Part shown: in pieces, positions 23,259 through 32,023 of the stretch
Numbering within the stretch: position 1 is the first letter of the stretch
Layout: each line of letters starts with the position of its first letter
From: Paenibacillus humicus NBRC 102415
Lineage (GTDB): Bacteria > Bacillota > Bacilli > Paenibacillales > Paenibacillaceae
DNA: 33,210 nt
Reading direction: 5' to 3'
NCBI RefSeq assembly: GCF_004000905.1
Contig: NZ_BIMD01000054.1
Span: 1-33,210, forward strand
Translations under genes and position numbers: made by a program
The notes under the pieces: generated by a model
Told to the model about the DNA's origin: nothing
Seen by the model: the letters and a program-made list of their open reading frames with translations, nothing else
Databases searched by the model: none

Positions 23259-25973
23259 TTACTTCTGCTCGCTCAGCATCTGGCGCAGAACGGTCTGCAG
23301 GATGCCGCCGTTGCGGTAGTAGTCGACCTCGACCAGGGAGTCCAGACGGACAGTAACCTGGAATTGGAAGGTGCTGCCGTCTTCCCGCGTAGCGACGACG
23401 GTCACTTTGTCTCCAGGCTTCACGTCGTTGCTCAGGCCTTCAATGTCGAAGGTCTCGCGTCCCGTGATGCCGAGCGTTTTCCAGCCTTGGCCTTCCTGGA
23501 AGCAGAGCGGCAGAACGCCCATGCCGACCAGGTTCGCGCGGTGGATCCGCTCGAAGCTCTCGGTGATGACGGCTTTGACGCCGAGCAGGAACGTACCTTT
23601 GGCTGCCCAGTCGCGGGAGCTGCCGGTGCCGTACTCTTTGCCGCCGATGACGATGAGGTTCGTCTTGTCGGCTTGATATTTCATCGAACCTTCGTAGACG
23701 GACGTCACTTCATCCGTCGGCAGGTAAGTCGTGTAGCTGCCCTCGGTGCCCGGAGCGACCTGGTTGCGGATGCGGATGTTGGCGAACGTTCCGCGAACCA
23801 TGACCTCGTGATGGCCGCGGCGGGAACCGTAGGAGTTGAAGTCCTTCTTCTCCACGCCGTGCTCGATGAGGTATTTGCCGCCCGGATAGTCGGCGCGGAT
23901 GCTGCCTGCAGGGGAGATATGGTCCGTCGTGACGGAATCGCCCAGCAGCAGGAGCGTCTTGGCATGCTTGATGTCCTCGACGTCGCGGATGCCGTCCGCC
24001 AGGCTGTCGAAGAACGGCGGGTTGGCGATGTACGTGGAGTTCTCATCCCACTCGTACAGCTCGCCCTGCGGAACCGGAATCTGGTTCCAGCGCTCGTTGT
24101 GCGTGTAGACATTGTCGTACTTGTCGCGGAACATCTGAGGCGTAATCGCGGAGCTTGCCGCGTTCGCGATCTCCTCGGAGGAAGGCCAGATGTCGCGCAG
24201 GTATACAGGCTCGCCCTGCTGGTCGTGGCCGATCGGATCGTTCGCGAAGTCGATGTCGACCGTGCCGGCCAGTGCGTAAGCGACTACGAGCGGCGGAGAC
24301 GCCAGGTAGTTGGCTTTGATCTGGGCATGGATGCGGCCCTCGAAGTTCCGGTTGCCGGACAGGACGGCAGCGACCGTCATGTCGTTGTCGGCGATCGCTT
24401 GGCTGATCTCGTCCGGCAGCGGGCCGGAGTTGCCGATGCAGGTCGCGCAGCCGTAGCCCGCCACGTAGAAGCCGAGCTTCTCGAGGTAAGGCAGCAGGCC
24501 GGACTTCGTGAGGTAGTCGGTTACGACAAGGGATCCCGGAGTCAGGGAGCTCTTCACGTATTCCGGCTTCACGAGGCCTTTTTCAACGGCTTTCTTGGCC
24601 ACGAGGCCGGCGCCCAGCATAACGCTAGGGTTGGACGTGTTCGTGCAGCTCGTGATGGCTGCCAGCACGACGGCGCCGGTGCCCATTTGGCTCACTTTTC
24701 CGTTTTTGTGCTTCACTTCGACGACTTCTTCGATCTTGGCGTCGGACAGGCCGTAGCCGCCTTTGTCGACCGGCGTGCGGACCGTGTTGCTCCAAGCTTC
24801 CTTCATGGCGGTCAGTTCGATGCGGTCCTGAGGACGCTTCGGACCGGCCAGGGAAGGAACGATCGTGGACAGGTCGAGCTCGATGACGTCGGTGAACGTC
24901 GGATCCGGCGTGTCGTCCGTGCGGAACATGCCTTGAGCCTTGTAGTAAGCCTCGACCAGCTCGATCTGCTCTTCCGTGCGGCCCGTCTGGCGCAGGAAGT
25001 TCAGCGTGATGGCGTCGACCGGGAAGAAGCCGACCGTGGCGCCGTATTCCGGAGCCATGTTGGCGACCGTCGCGCGGTCAGGCAGGCTGATGTTGGAGAG
25101 GCCGTCGCCGAAGAATTCCACGAACTTGCCGACAACGCCGCGCTTGCGGAGAATCTCGGTAACCGTCAGGGCAAGGTCGGTCGCCGTAGCGCCTTCCGCC
25201 AGCATGCCGGTCAGCTTGAAGCCGATGACCTCGGGAGCGACGAAGTAGAGCGGCTGGCCGAGCATGCCGGCTTCGGCCTCGATGCCGCCGACGCCCCAGC
25301 CTACGATGCCGAGGCCGTTGATCATCGTCGTATGGGAGTCCGTGCCGACGAGGGAGTCCGGGAAGACGACCGTTTCGCCGTCAATCACCTTCGTCGTGGC
25401 TACGGAAGCGAGATATTCCAGGTTGACCTGGTGGACGATGCCCGTATCCGGCGGTACCGCGCGGAAGTTGTCGAACGCGGTTTGCGCCCAGCGGAAGAAC
25501 TTGTAGCGCTCGGCGTTGCGCTCGAATTCGATTTTCTGGTTGATTTCCAGAGCGTCAGGCGAGCCGAAGGCGTCAACCATGACGGAGTGGTCGATGACGA
25601 GGTCGACCGGCACGAGCGGGTTGATCTTCTTCGGATCTCCGCCGGCTTTCTTGACCGTCTCGCGCATGGCCGCAAGATCGACGACAACCGGCACGCCGGT
25701 GAGATCCTGCAGGACGATACGGGACGGAATGAACGGGATTTCCTTGTCTTCGCGCTTCTCGGCCCAGCTCATGAGCTGTTTCACGTGATCGGCAGTGATG
25801 CCGCGTCCGTCGAACTGGCGCACGGCGCCTTCGAGCAGGACTTTGATGGAGACCGGAAGCTTGGAGATGGCTCCGTGTCCCTTCTCTTCCAGACCTTGAA
25901 GGCTGTAGTAAGTGTAGGACTTACCGCCGACTTCAAGCGTAGAACGGACCGAGTACTGATTTTGCAATGGCAT
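23259..25973 (-). CDS. acnA: Aconitate hydratase AcnA (CitB)
   Basis: 904 aa, full length for the AcnA/IRP type. It interconverts citrate and isocitrate in the citric acid cycle. The [4Fe-4S] ligands are Cys443 in [10 protein letters not shown] and Cys509 and Cys512 in [24 protein letters not shown] (211-220) and the C-terminal swivel motif [13 protein letters not shown] carry active-site residues. In Bacillus subtilis the apo form of this protein also binds RNA; the same may hold here but is not shown. ATG 25973 has GAGGGGAG about 9 bases upstream. The gene stands alone, with its own terminator and a promoter about 170 bases upstream. In Bacillus it is repressed by CcpC and CcpA. Confidence 0.97.
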   Translation of the reverse strand: MPLQNQYSVRSTLEVGGKSYTYYSLQGLEEKGHGAISKLPVSIKVLLEGAVRQFDGRGITADHVKQLMSWAEKREDKEIPFIPSRIVLQDLTGVPVVVDLAAMRETVKKAGGDPKKINPLVPVDLVIDHSVMVDAFGSPDALEINQKIEFERNAERYKFFRWAQTAFDNFRAVPPDTGIVHQVNLEYLASVATTKVIDGETVVFPDSLVGTDSHTTMINGLGIVGWGVGGIEAEAGMLGQPLYFVAPEVIGFKLTGMLAEGATATDLALTVTEILRKRGVVGKFVEFFGDGLSNISLPDRATVANMAPEYGATVGFFPVDAITLNFLRQTGRTEEQIELVEAYYKAQGMFRTDDTPDPTFTDVIELDLSTIVPSLAGPKRPQDRIELTAMKEAWSNTVRTPVDKGGYGLSDAKIEEVVEVKHKNGKVSQMGTGAVVLAAITSCTNTSNPSVMLGAGLVAKKAVEKGLVKPEYVKSSLTPGSLVVTDYLTKSGLLPYLEKLGFYVAGYGCATCIGNSGPLPDEISQAIADNDMTVAAVLSGNRNFEGRIHAQIKANYLASPPLVVAYALAGTVDIDFANDPIGHDQQGEPVYLRDIWPSSEEIANAASSAITPQMFRDKYDNVYTHNERWNQIPVPQGELYEWDENSTYIANPPFFDSLADGIRDVEDIKHAKTLLLLGDSVTTDHISPAGSIRADYPGGKYLIEHGVEKKDFNSYGSRRGHHEVMVRGTFANIRIRNQVAPGTEGSYTTYLPTDEVTSVYEGSMKYQADKTNLIVIGGKEYGTGSSRDWAAKGTFLLGVKAVITESFERIHRANLVGMGVLPLCFQEGQGWKTLGITGRETFDIEGLSNDVKPGDKVTVVATREDGSTFQFQVTVRLDSLVEVDYYRNGGILQTVLRQMLSEQK

Positions 25974-26055
25974 CTAGCTTTGCTCCCCTCAGGCAATTTG
26001 CAATTAGGAAACGAAAAGGACGGCTGCGGGAAAGGTGTTGCCACAGCTGGGTTTC

Positions 26056-26115
26056 CGGAATGAAACGCGTCAAAAAAACGGCGCTTGGCAGCAACCGAGT
26101 CGAGGTTTCATTCCG
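26056..26115 (-). promoter_or_regulatory. Inverted repeat in the acnA leader
   Basis: CGGAATGAAAC (26056-26066) and GTTTCATTCCG (26105-26115) are perfect 11-base inverted repeats 38 bases apart. With the proposed acnA promoter at 26147-26175 they lie within its untranslated leader, about 25-85 bases into the transcript. The segment between contains seven consecutive T on the acnA strand. It could be a regulator-binding pair or the closing stem of a structured leader. Confidence 0.45.
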
Positions 26116-26146
26116 TGAAACTTCATTTCAAAACCGCTATATTCCC

Positions 26147-26175
26147 ATTATAGACGGAAAAGAAAAGAACGTAAA
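26147..26175 (-). promoter_or_regulatory. Candidate acnA promoter
   Basis: On the minus strand a -35-like TTTACG (26175-26170) is followed after exactly 17 bases by a perfect -10 TATAAT (26152-26147). Transcription would begin near 26140, giving acnA a leader of about 165 bases. This fills most of the 339-base gap between acnA and the AI-2E gene; I saw no matching clear promoter for the other direction. Confidence 0.6.
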
Positions 26176-26312
26176 GGGAAGAAAGCGGAATCCAAAAGGC
26201 TTTTGCTGCGTATGAACCTTGGTGGGGCCGCCTTAGTATTTGCAGTCGGCGGCGGGGAAGATTATCATTTGGAGGAAGGCAATAATTGGCTGACTCTCGG
26301 GAGGGACTTTAA

Positions 26313-27506
26313 GTGGACCTGACGCAGGAAGACCGCCAGTCGGAAGCCAGACTGGACCGGTTCAAGAAGTTCTTCATCAACAACAAATTCGTGCTGTTCC
26401 TGCTGGTTCTGCTGCTTGTCGGGATCAACATCCTTGTATTCGCGCATATTACGTTCATCTTTGTTCCGCTGCTCGTGCTGGCGAAGACGGTGCTGCTGCC
26501 GATGCTTCTCGCTGGAGTCGCTTATTACCTCCTCAATCCGCTCGTCGATTGGATGGAGAAGCAGGGCATGAAGCGCGGATGGGTCATCGCGGCGCTGTAC
26601 GTCATCATCATCGGCCTGCTGACGCTGCTCATTACGATCGTCGTTCCGATCATCCGGGAGCAATTGACGAGTCTCGTGGACAATATTCCCGTCTATACGA
26701 AGTATGTCCAAGACAAGACGACTTATTATCTCGGAAGCGATCTCGTGACCCAGCTTCAGACGAACCTCAATTACGATCCGCAAAAGATCGCGCAGGAGCT
26801 GTCGAGCAGAGCCGGCAAAATCCTCCAGAGCACGCTGGCCAACATCGGCGGCTTCCTCGGCACGGTGACGGAATTCGTCCTGGCGATCGTCACGCTGCCG
26901 TTCATCCTGTTCTACATGCTCAAGGACGGCAAGAAGCTGCCGATCTTCTTCACGGCCATGCTGCCTACGACGATGCGGGGAGAGACACGCCGCGTACTGA
27001 CGGAGTCCAATCATCAGATCAGCTCCTATATCCGCGGCCAGATCATCGTGAGCCTATGCATCGGAGCGCTGCTGTTCATCGGATATTTGATCATCGGACT
27101 GGACTACGCGCTTGTGCTCGCCATCGTAGCTGCTTGCACGGCCGTCGTTCCCTATATCGGGCCTGCCATCGCCATCACGCCGGCGCTCGTCGTAGCCGCC
27201 TTCACCTCTCCGATCATGCTGCTGAAGATGGTCGTCGTATGGACTTGCGTGCAGCTGATCGAAGGCAAGTTCATCTCGCCGCAGGTCATGGGCAAGACGC
27301 TGAGCATCCACCCGATTACAATCATCTTCGTCATCCTTACCTCGGGCAAGCTGTTCGGTTTCCTCGGGATCATTCTCGCCGTGCCCGGCTATGCGGTGCT
27401 CAAGGTATTCGTCACTCATCTGTTCCAGTGGTTCATGGTCCGTTCCAAGCTGTACGGCCCCGAGCCGGAATACAAGATTCTCGGCGTGAAGCGCGACGAG
27501 GACTAG
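26313..27506 (+). CDS. AI-2E family transporter (integral membrane protein)
   Basis: 397 aa from GTG 26313, with GGGAGGG at 26299-26305 spaced 7 bases. There are about eight membrane helices in the AI-2E (PF01594) pattern: a pair near the N-terminus (about 25-75) and a helix near 92-116. A long extracytoplasmic segment follows (VVPIIREQLTSLVDNIPVYTKYVQ), then a helix cluster from 185 to 375. Family segments include FILFYMLKDGKKLP, VPYIGPAIAITPALVVA, QLIEGKFISPQVMGKTLSIHP and LAVPGYAVLKV. Despite the family name, only some members export autoinducer-2; others act as ion or proton antiporters, so the substrate is open. It is monocistronic and divergent from acnA. Confidence 0.9.
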   Translation: MDLTQEDRQSEARLDRFKKFFINNKFVLFLLVLLLVGINILVFAHITFIFVPLLVLAKTVLLPMLLAGVAYYLLNPLVDWMEKQGMKRGWVIAALYVIIIGLLTLLITIVVPIIREQLTSLVDNIPVYTKYVQDKTTYYLGSDLVTQLQTNLNYDPQKIAQELSSRAGKILQSTLANIGGFLGTVTEFVLAIVTLPFILFYMLKDGKKLPIFFTAMLPTTMRGETRRVLTESNHQISSYIRGQIIVSLCIGALLFIGYLIIGLDYALVLAIVAACTAVVPYIGPAIAITPALVVAAFTSPIMLLKMVVVWTCVQLIEGKFISPQVMGKTLSIHPITIIFVILTSGKLFGFLGIILAVPGYAVLKVFVTHLFQWFMVRSKLYGPEPEYKILGVKRDED

Positions 27507-27520
27507 CTGGCGGTTCCATG

Positions 27521-27553
27521 AAAAAAAAGCCTCTGCGCAAGCAGAGGCTTTTT
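27521..27553. terminator. Bidirectional terminator
   Basis: AGCCTCTGC (27528-27536), loop GCAA, GCAGAGGCT (27541-27549), flanked by a run of A on the left and T on the right. It lies between the convergent AI-2E and LytTR genes and can stop both. Confidence 0.92.
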
Positions 27554-27579
27554 CATTGGCCTGCCATGGAATCGGCTGA

Positions 27580-27930
27580 TTACTGGGCAGGGTTGCTGCG
27601 CGCCTGCGACAGATGGCTGCGCAGCTGATAGGCCTTCCAGCGGGAGAGGGACACGCGCTTCGCTTCGGGGCCGGTGCTGCCGAAGTAGACGGCTCCCTCT
27701 TCGATTCCGCTGATCTTGGCTGTATTCACGTAACATCCCGAAGCGACCGGATAGAACAGTCCGTTCCGGCACAACCGGTTGATCTGGTCGGCAGACATTT
27801 TCTTTTTAATATTGTAGTTGCTGCCGTGGAAGCTTACAAGTCCGAAGGAGCCGAGCCTGTAATACAGAATGTCCGTCTCTACATCAAAGTCCTCGTACAC
27901 ATTGCGGTCGTTTGATGGCACGTTAATCAT
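27580..27930 (-). CDS. Stand-alone LytTR-domain DNA-binding regulator
   Basis: 116 aa from ATG 27930, preceded by AAGGGGGAT. The frame is open further upstream, but starts there lack a ribosome site and would overlap the promoter. Almost the whole protein is a LytTR-type DNA-binding domain: ILYYRLGSFGLVSFHGSNY (about 21-39), then the conserved YPVASGCYVNTAKISGIEEGAVYF (60-83; compare the LytTR 'hrSyiVN' segment) and KRVSLSRWKAYQLRSHL (91-107). No receiver domain is present, so its activity must be set by expression or a partner. A strong promoter overlapped by a perfect cre lies just upstream, and the divergent neighbour is a hybrid histidine kinase. Confidence 0.75.
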   Translation of the reverse strand: MINVPSNDRNVYEDFDVETDILYYRLGSFGLVSFHGSNYNIKKKMSADQINRLCRNGLFYPVASGCYVNTAKISGIEEGAVYFGSTGPEAKRVSLSRWKAYQLRSHLSQARSNPAQ

Positions 27931-27966
27931 TCCGTTATCCCCCTTGCTTGGTAAGAAAGTGGCGTT

Positions 27967-28010
27967 TGATAACGCTTTCATATCATAGCATAGGCCGAAG
28001 GTTTTGGGAA
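27967..28010 (-). promoter_or_regulatory. Promoter of the LytTR gene with a perfect cre (CcpA) site
   Basis: On the minus strand, TTCCCA (28010-28005), a 17-base spacer, then TATGAT (27987-27982) with a TG extension (TGCTATGAT). Directly downstream TGAAAGCGTTATCA (27980-27967) matches the cre consensus TGWAANCGNTNWCA at all 14 positions. It covers the expected transcription start near 27975, the classic position for CcpA repression. Confidence 0.7.
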
Positions 28011-28142
28011 GGATAGGATTCGAAACGCAGTCGGGCAAGAAACGAGAAACTCTGTACCGGCTTCATTTAAAGGCGAACGCCTGTTCAGCGCATGAACCTT
28101 CCTGTAGAATAGAGAGGCAAGCTAAAAGAAATCGGGTGAACC

Positions 28143-29807
28143 ATGACTATCCCCCAGAAATTCTTTGCCAATATAGAAGAAGCTTCGACTTATATCATTG
28201 ATGTGCTCAGCAGGCTTCTCATGCTGGATTCCATTTTCATCGCCACCAACGACGGCAAGGTCAACGAGATCATCAAGGCGTTCAACCGCAGCGAAATCCT
28301 CGTCGGCGAAGGAACGAGGCTCCCGTTCGAGGAGAGCTACTGCAGCCTTGTCGTGAAGAACAGCACAGGACTTCTTTATATCCCTCATACGACGAACGAT
28401 GGCCTCGCCAGACATATGGAGGTTACGGCCGTTATGGGCAACCGATCCTTCATCGGCGTCCCGATCGTGCTGGCGAGCGGCCGCTCCTACGGAACCGTCT
28501 GCGGCCTGCACAAGCCGGGGCATGTATTCAGCGAGGCGGATATCAAGGCGATCAGCGCCATGGCTGTATTTTTGTCCTACATCGTGGAAATGGAGAACAA
28601 AGTCCGGGATCAGAGCAAGCTCCAGAAGTCGCTGCTGCGCGAGAAGCAATACGCCGAATCGTTGTCCAGATGGCTGAAGCAGGAGAACGATCTTACGCGA
28701 GGCAAGCTGAACTGGAGCTCGGACCTGCTGGCCATGCTGAGCCATGAAATCCGCAACTCCGTGAGCGGGATCGCCGGCATGACGGAGCTGATTCAGAACA
28801 CGGCCTTGTCGGAGGAGCAGGTCGGCTATCTCAAGCTGATCGAAGCCGGCAACCGCACGCTGACGACGCTGCTGGACAACATTCTGGATTACAGCAAGCT
28901 GGAGGCCGGCAAGATGAGCCTGGAGGAGCAGCCGTTCGATCTGGTCTCGCTCATCGAGGAAACCGTGTATTTGTACGCATCCAAAGCCTCCTCCAGAGGG
29001 CTTGAGCTGATCATCGACCTGCCTCCGGATTTGCCTATATTTTACGGCGATTCAGGCAAGATCAAGCAGATGCTGGCCAATCTGCTCAGCAACGCGATCA
29101 AGTTCACGGACAGGGGCGAGATTGCCGTGTCGGTGCAGACGGCTCCGGGAACAACCGGGGACAGCCTGTTCGTGGCCATCTCCGTCAAGGACAGCGGCAT
29201 CGGCATCGAAGAGTCCAGAATCAAGGAGATGTTCGGCAAATATGCCCAGGTCCATGAATCCCGCCCGGATCGGGATTACAAGGGCACGGGGCTCGGGCTG
29301 GCCATCAGCAAGAATCTGGCCGAGCTGCTCGGAGGCAGCATTGAGGCGCGCAGCGTGCTGGGGCAAGGCACCGAGGTCGGATTCACGATTGACCTGACCA
29401 AGCAGTCCATGCCTTCGAGCTCTTACGGCAGCGCCATGCTGCGGGGCAAGTCCTTGCTCATAGTCGACGATCATGCAGGAACGCTGGAGTCGCTGTCGAG
29501 ATTGGCCGAGCGCTGGGACATGTCGGTCAAGGCCGTCCGGACGGCCGAAGAAGCGCTGGCCTGTTTTGAAATTGGGCAGAAGTTCGATCTGGCTCTGATC
29601 GACGACATGCCGGGATCGATGGCGGCAGCGGAGCTGGCGGAAAGGCTGCGCGGCCAGCAGCCCGAGCTGCCTCTCGTGCTGCTGGCGCCGCTCGGCAAGC
29701 CGTTGCCCGATGAGGTGCGGCAGCTGTTCAGCTCGGCCGTCGCCAAGCCGGTGCGGCAGCTTCATCTGCTCAATGCGATTGCCTCGCTCCAAGCGGCGCG
29801 TTCATGA
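28143..29807 (+). CDS. Soluble hybrid histidine kinase: GAF, HisKA, HATPase and receiver domains
   Basis: 554 aa with no membrane segment. A GAF-type sensor lies at about 15-150 (PFEESYCSLVVKNSTGLLYI, RSFIGVPIVLASGRSYGTVCGL), then a short coiled linker (155-190). The HisKA domain has phosphorylated His201 in MLSHEIRNSVSGIAGM. The ATPase domain follows: N box NLLSNAIKFT (313-322), G1 DSGIGIEE (350-357), G2 GTGLGLAISKN. A receiver at about 436-550 has VDDH (441-444), an acidic acceptor in ALIDDMPG (Asp487/488) and Lys535. The segment after the acceptor is one residue shorter than usual, so which Asp is phosphorylated is uncertain. The ribosome site is weak (GGGTGA). A diffusible intracellular signal is likely. 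The divergent LytTR gene is a possible partner. Confidence 0.88.
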   Translation: MTIPQKFFANIEEASTYIIDVLSRLLMLDSIFIATNDGKVNEIIKAFNRSEILVGEGTRLPFEESYCSLVVKNSTGLLYIPHTTNDGLARHMEVTAVMGNRSFIGVPIVLASGRSYGTVCGLHKPGHVFSEADIKAISAMAVFLSYIVEMENKVRDQSKLQKSLLREKQYAESLSRWLKQENDLTRGKLNWSSDLLAMLSHEIRNSVSGIAGMTELIQNTALSEEQVGYLKLIEAGNRTLTTLLDNILDYSKLEAGKMSLEEQPFDLVSLIEETVYLYASKASSRGLELIIDLPPDLPIFYGDSGKIKQMLANLLSNAIKFTDRGEIAVSVQTAPGTTGDSLFVAISVKDSGIGIEESRIKEMFGKYAQVHESRPDRDYKGTGLGLAISKNLAELLGGSIEARSVLGQGTEVGFTIDLTKQSMPSSSYGSAMLRGKSLLIVDDHAGTLESLSRLAERWDMSVKAVRTAEEALACFEIGQKFDLALIDDMPGSMAAAELAERLRGQQPELPLVLLAPLGKPLPDEVRQLFSSAVAKPVRQLHLLNAIASLQAARS

Positions 29808-29859
29808 GACGAGAAGAGCGTGGCTGGATTGCTTCGCGGCGGCAGCCCCGTTTTGAACC

Positions 29860-29902
29860 AAGACGAAAAAGCGCCCGTTTTCCGGGCGCTTTTTTTCGTC
29901 TT
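29860..29902. terminator. Long bidirectional terminator
   Basis: AAGACGAAAAA-GCGCCCG pairs with CGGGCGC-TTTTTTTCGTCTT around a short loop, about 17 bp in all, with T runs on both strands. It lies between the convergent kinase and TIM-barrel genes. Confidence 0.92.
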
Positions 29903-29949
29903 ATCGGCGGACCAGAGATCGGGTCCGCCTTCTTTGGTTGTTTTTCAGC

Positions 29950-30807
29950 TCAGGCTTCTTCCCACAGGCGGCGCAGGTTGGCCAGCCCGGCTCTGGCGCC
30001 GAGGCGGCAATCCTCGAGGCCCTCGAACTCGACGGATACGTATCCGTCGTAGCCGGAAGACTTGACGATGCGGACGACCTCCGGCATGTCGATGTCCCCA
30101 TTGCCGATTACCGCGCCGCGCAGGTAGCTGCCGCCGGCCGTGCGGAACCAGCCCTCGCCCGGATTGCGGTAGGAAGGACGCAGGTAGAAGTCCTTGAAGT
30201 GGACGACGGAAGCGATAGGAAGATTGGCCTTCACGGCCGCGACCGAGTTCTCGTCGGCGCACATGAAGTTGCCCACATCGAGCGTCGTCCGGAAGTTGGG
30301 ACGGTCAACCGCTTCGACGAGAGCCTGGACGCGGTCGCTGTGCTGGATGAAGTAGCCGTGGTTCTCGACGCTCGTCGTAATGCCGAAGCCTGCGGCATAA
30401 TCGGCGATTTCGCGGCAGGCCGCAGCAAGCTTATCCAGGGAACGGTTGAAGTTGCCGATCGACAGATCGGTGTCGCTGGCCACGTCATGCCGCATGAAGC
30501 GGGCGCCGAGCGCTGCGGCGATGTCGACCTGCTCCTTGATCCGCTGGATCTCGGCACGATAGTTCTCCTCCGACAGGCCCTGGAAATTAGCCCCGACGGC
30601 ATAGTTGGAAACAGCGATTCCGCGCTGCGCCGCCCGCTCCACGATCTGGCCGACAAGCTCGGGGTTGCCGGTAAGCTCATAGCCGAGAGGAACGATCTCC
30701 ACATGCTCGCCGCCATGCTCCGCGGTGAAGTCGATGACGTCGAGAACGGTCATCTCACCCGCTCTGAGCGCCTGGTAAAGGCTGTAGGTGCTGAGTCCGA
30801 GCTTCAT
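29950..30807 (-). CDS. Sugar phosphate isomerase/epimerase family protein (xylose isomerase-like TIM barrel)
   Basis: 285 aa TIM barrel of the IolE/IolI/UxaE-like AP-endonuclease 2 superfamily. The four metal ligands are visible at the ends of strands: Glu148 in TSVENHG, Asp177 in TTLDVGNF, His203 in VVHFKDFY and Glu260 in VSVEFEG. Such enzymes isomerise or dehydrate keto-sugars and inosose derivatives using a divalent metal. The exact substrate is unknown. Its ATG overlaps the stop of the oxidoreductase gene by four bases (ATGA), so the two are translationally coupled and probably act in sequence on one substrate. It ends before a bidirectional terminator. Confidence 0.88.
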   Translation of the reverse strand: MKLGLSTYSLYQALRAGEMTVLDVIDFTAEHGGEHVEIVPLGYELTGNPELVGQIVERAAQRGIAVSNYAVGANFQGLSEENYRAEIQRIKEQVDIAAALGARFMRHDVASDTDLSIGNFNRSLDKLAAACREIADYAAGFGITTSVENHGYFIQHSDRVQALVEAVDRPNFRTTLDVGNFMCADENSVAAVKANLPIASVVHFKDFYLRPSYRNPGEGWFRTAGGSYLRGAVIGNGDIDMPEVVRIVKSSGYDGYVSVEFEGLEDCRLGARAGLANLRRLWEEA

Positions 30808-31862
30808 GGGAACGTCACCTCGCGTCCTTGGGCAGCCGATTCATAGATCGCGCCCAGTATTTTCATGATCTCGACGCCGTCCTCGACCGGACTGATCGGC
30901 TGCTTGCCGTTCGCCGCGCAATCGACGAAATGGTCGATCTCGCTCTGGAAGGCGCGGTTCATCTGCATGCCCTTGCTGTCCGTCTGCGGATAGGTATTGA
31001 GGATGATGTCGTTTTTCTCGGTGACCATGACGACCTCGGGATCGATCTCGAAGCCGCCCTTCGTGCCGAACAGCTTGACGATGCCTTCATCCTTGACCGT
31101 ATGCAAGGAGAAGCTGACGTCGACGAGCAGGGAGGCTCCGTTCTCGAATCGAATCAGCGCGTTGGCCATATCCTCGACATCGTTGAGCTCGGCGTTGTAG
31201 TCCGCGGCCTGATAACGGGACAGATGCTTGATGTTGGCGCGGTTGCCCAGATGCTTGTATTCGTTGGCGCTGACCGACTTCACCTTGGGACGGCCCATCA
31301 GATACCAGCACAGGTCGATGACATGCACGCCGATATCGATGACAGGTCCGCCGCCGGAGCGGGACTTGTCGGAGAACCAGCCGCCGGGATTGCCCATGCG
31401 GCGGATGTACGAAGCTTTGGCGAAGTACAGGTCGCCGAACTCGCCGTTCTCCACGAACGAATGGAGCATCAGGGCGTTGGGATCGTAGCGGCGGACGAAG
31501 CCGACCATCAGCTGCTTGCCGGAGCGCTTCACCGCATCCTGAATCCGATAAGCCTCTTCGACGGTACGGCAGAGCGGCTTCTCCACGAGGACATGCTTGC
31601 CGGCGTCCAGCGCGGCGACGCTGATCTCCGCATGGGTGTTGTTCCACGTGCAGATGCTGACCGCCTCCACGTCCGGATCCGCGAGCAGCTCGCGGTAATC
31701 GGCGTATACTTTGGTGGCGCCGTATTTGTCCGCGACGGTCTGGGCTCTCTCCCGATTCATGTCGCAGATGGCGTAGATTTCGCTGTTTTTGTTGGCCGCA
31801 TAAGACTGCAGGTGGAACTCGGAGATGGATCCCGTTCCGATGACGCCGATTCGGATACTCAT
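30804..31862 (-). CDS. Gfo/Idh/MocA family oxidoreductase (inositol/sugar dehydrogenase-like)
   Basis: 352 aa from ATG 31862, with GGGGAG about 10 bases upstream. An in-frame ATG at 31934 would add 24 non-conserved residues. The Rossmann loop is GVIGTGSIS (6-14). The EKP motif is at 94-96 with catalytic Lys95. The C-terminal active-site segment SGGGPVIDIGVHVIDLCWYLMG (169-190) supplies Asp176 and His180, as in inositol and related sugar dehydrogenases. It should oxidise a polyol or sugar hydroxyl to a ketone with NAD(P). It is the first gene of a two-gene operon with the TIM-barrel isomerase, and divergent from an AraC regulator that probably controls it. Confidence 0.9.
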   Translation of the reverse strand: MSIRIGVIGTGSISEFHLQSYAANKNSEIYAICDMNRERAQTVADKYGATKVYADYRELLADPDVEAVSICTWNNTHAEISVAALDAGKHVLVEKPLCRTVEEAYRIQDAVKRSGKQLMVGFVRRYDPNALMLHSFVENGEFGDLYFAKASYIRRMGNPGGWFSDKSRSGGGPVIDIGVHVIDLCWYLMGRPKVKSVSANEYKHLGNRANIKHLSRYQAADYNAELNDVEDMANALIRFENGASLLVDVSFSLHTVKDEGIVKLFGTKGGFEIDPEVVMVTEKNDIILNTYPQTDSKGMQMNRAFQSEIDHFVDCAANGKQPISPVEDGVEIMKILGAIYESAAQGREVTFP

Positions 31863-31955
31863 GCTTGCTTCACTCCCCATTGGCTTGGTAACCTTATATA
31901 GTGAAAGTATAGCGGCGCCATCTTCATTCGGCATGGGTGATCATGCGCTCTATTA

Positions 31956-31967
31956 GTACAATTGTGC
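31956..31967 (+). promoter_or_regulatory. Small palindrome in the divergent control region
   Basis: GTACAATTGTGC contains the perfect 8-base palindrome ACAATTGT (31958-31965). It lies midway between the oxidoreductase operon and the AraC gene. A -10-like TATACT on the minus strand (31911-31906) lies nearer the oxidoreductase and lacks a good -35, as expected of an activator-dependent promoter. Confidence 0.3.
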
Positions 31968-32023
31968 GGTTCGCGGCTGCCCCGGCAGCCGGCGGAAACC
32001 AGCCCTAGAAGGAGGACCGGCCG

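Noticed and set aside
23125-23319. 64-codon plus-strand frame upstream of the acnA 3' end
   Set aside because: It runs through the acnA terminator and into the antisense of acnA, and has no ribosome site.
23364-26063. 899-codon plus-strand open frame opposite acnA
   Set aside because: It is the mirror of a clearly real aconitase gene. Its product is Arg/Asp/Val-rich with no recognisable domain, as expected of the antisense frame of GC-rich coding DNA.
28143-29807. Idea that the hybrid kinase receiver is dead
   Set aside because: The acidic pair, an acceptor Asp at the expected distance and the conserved Lys-Pro are all present. Only the local spacing is odd, so inactivity is not supported.
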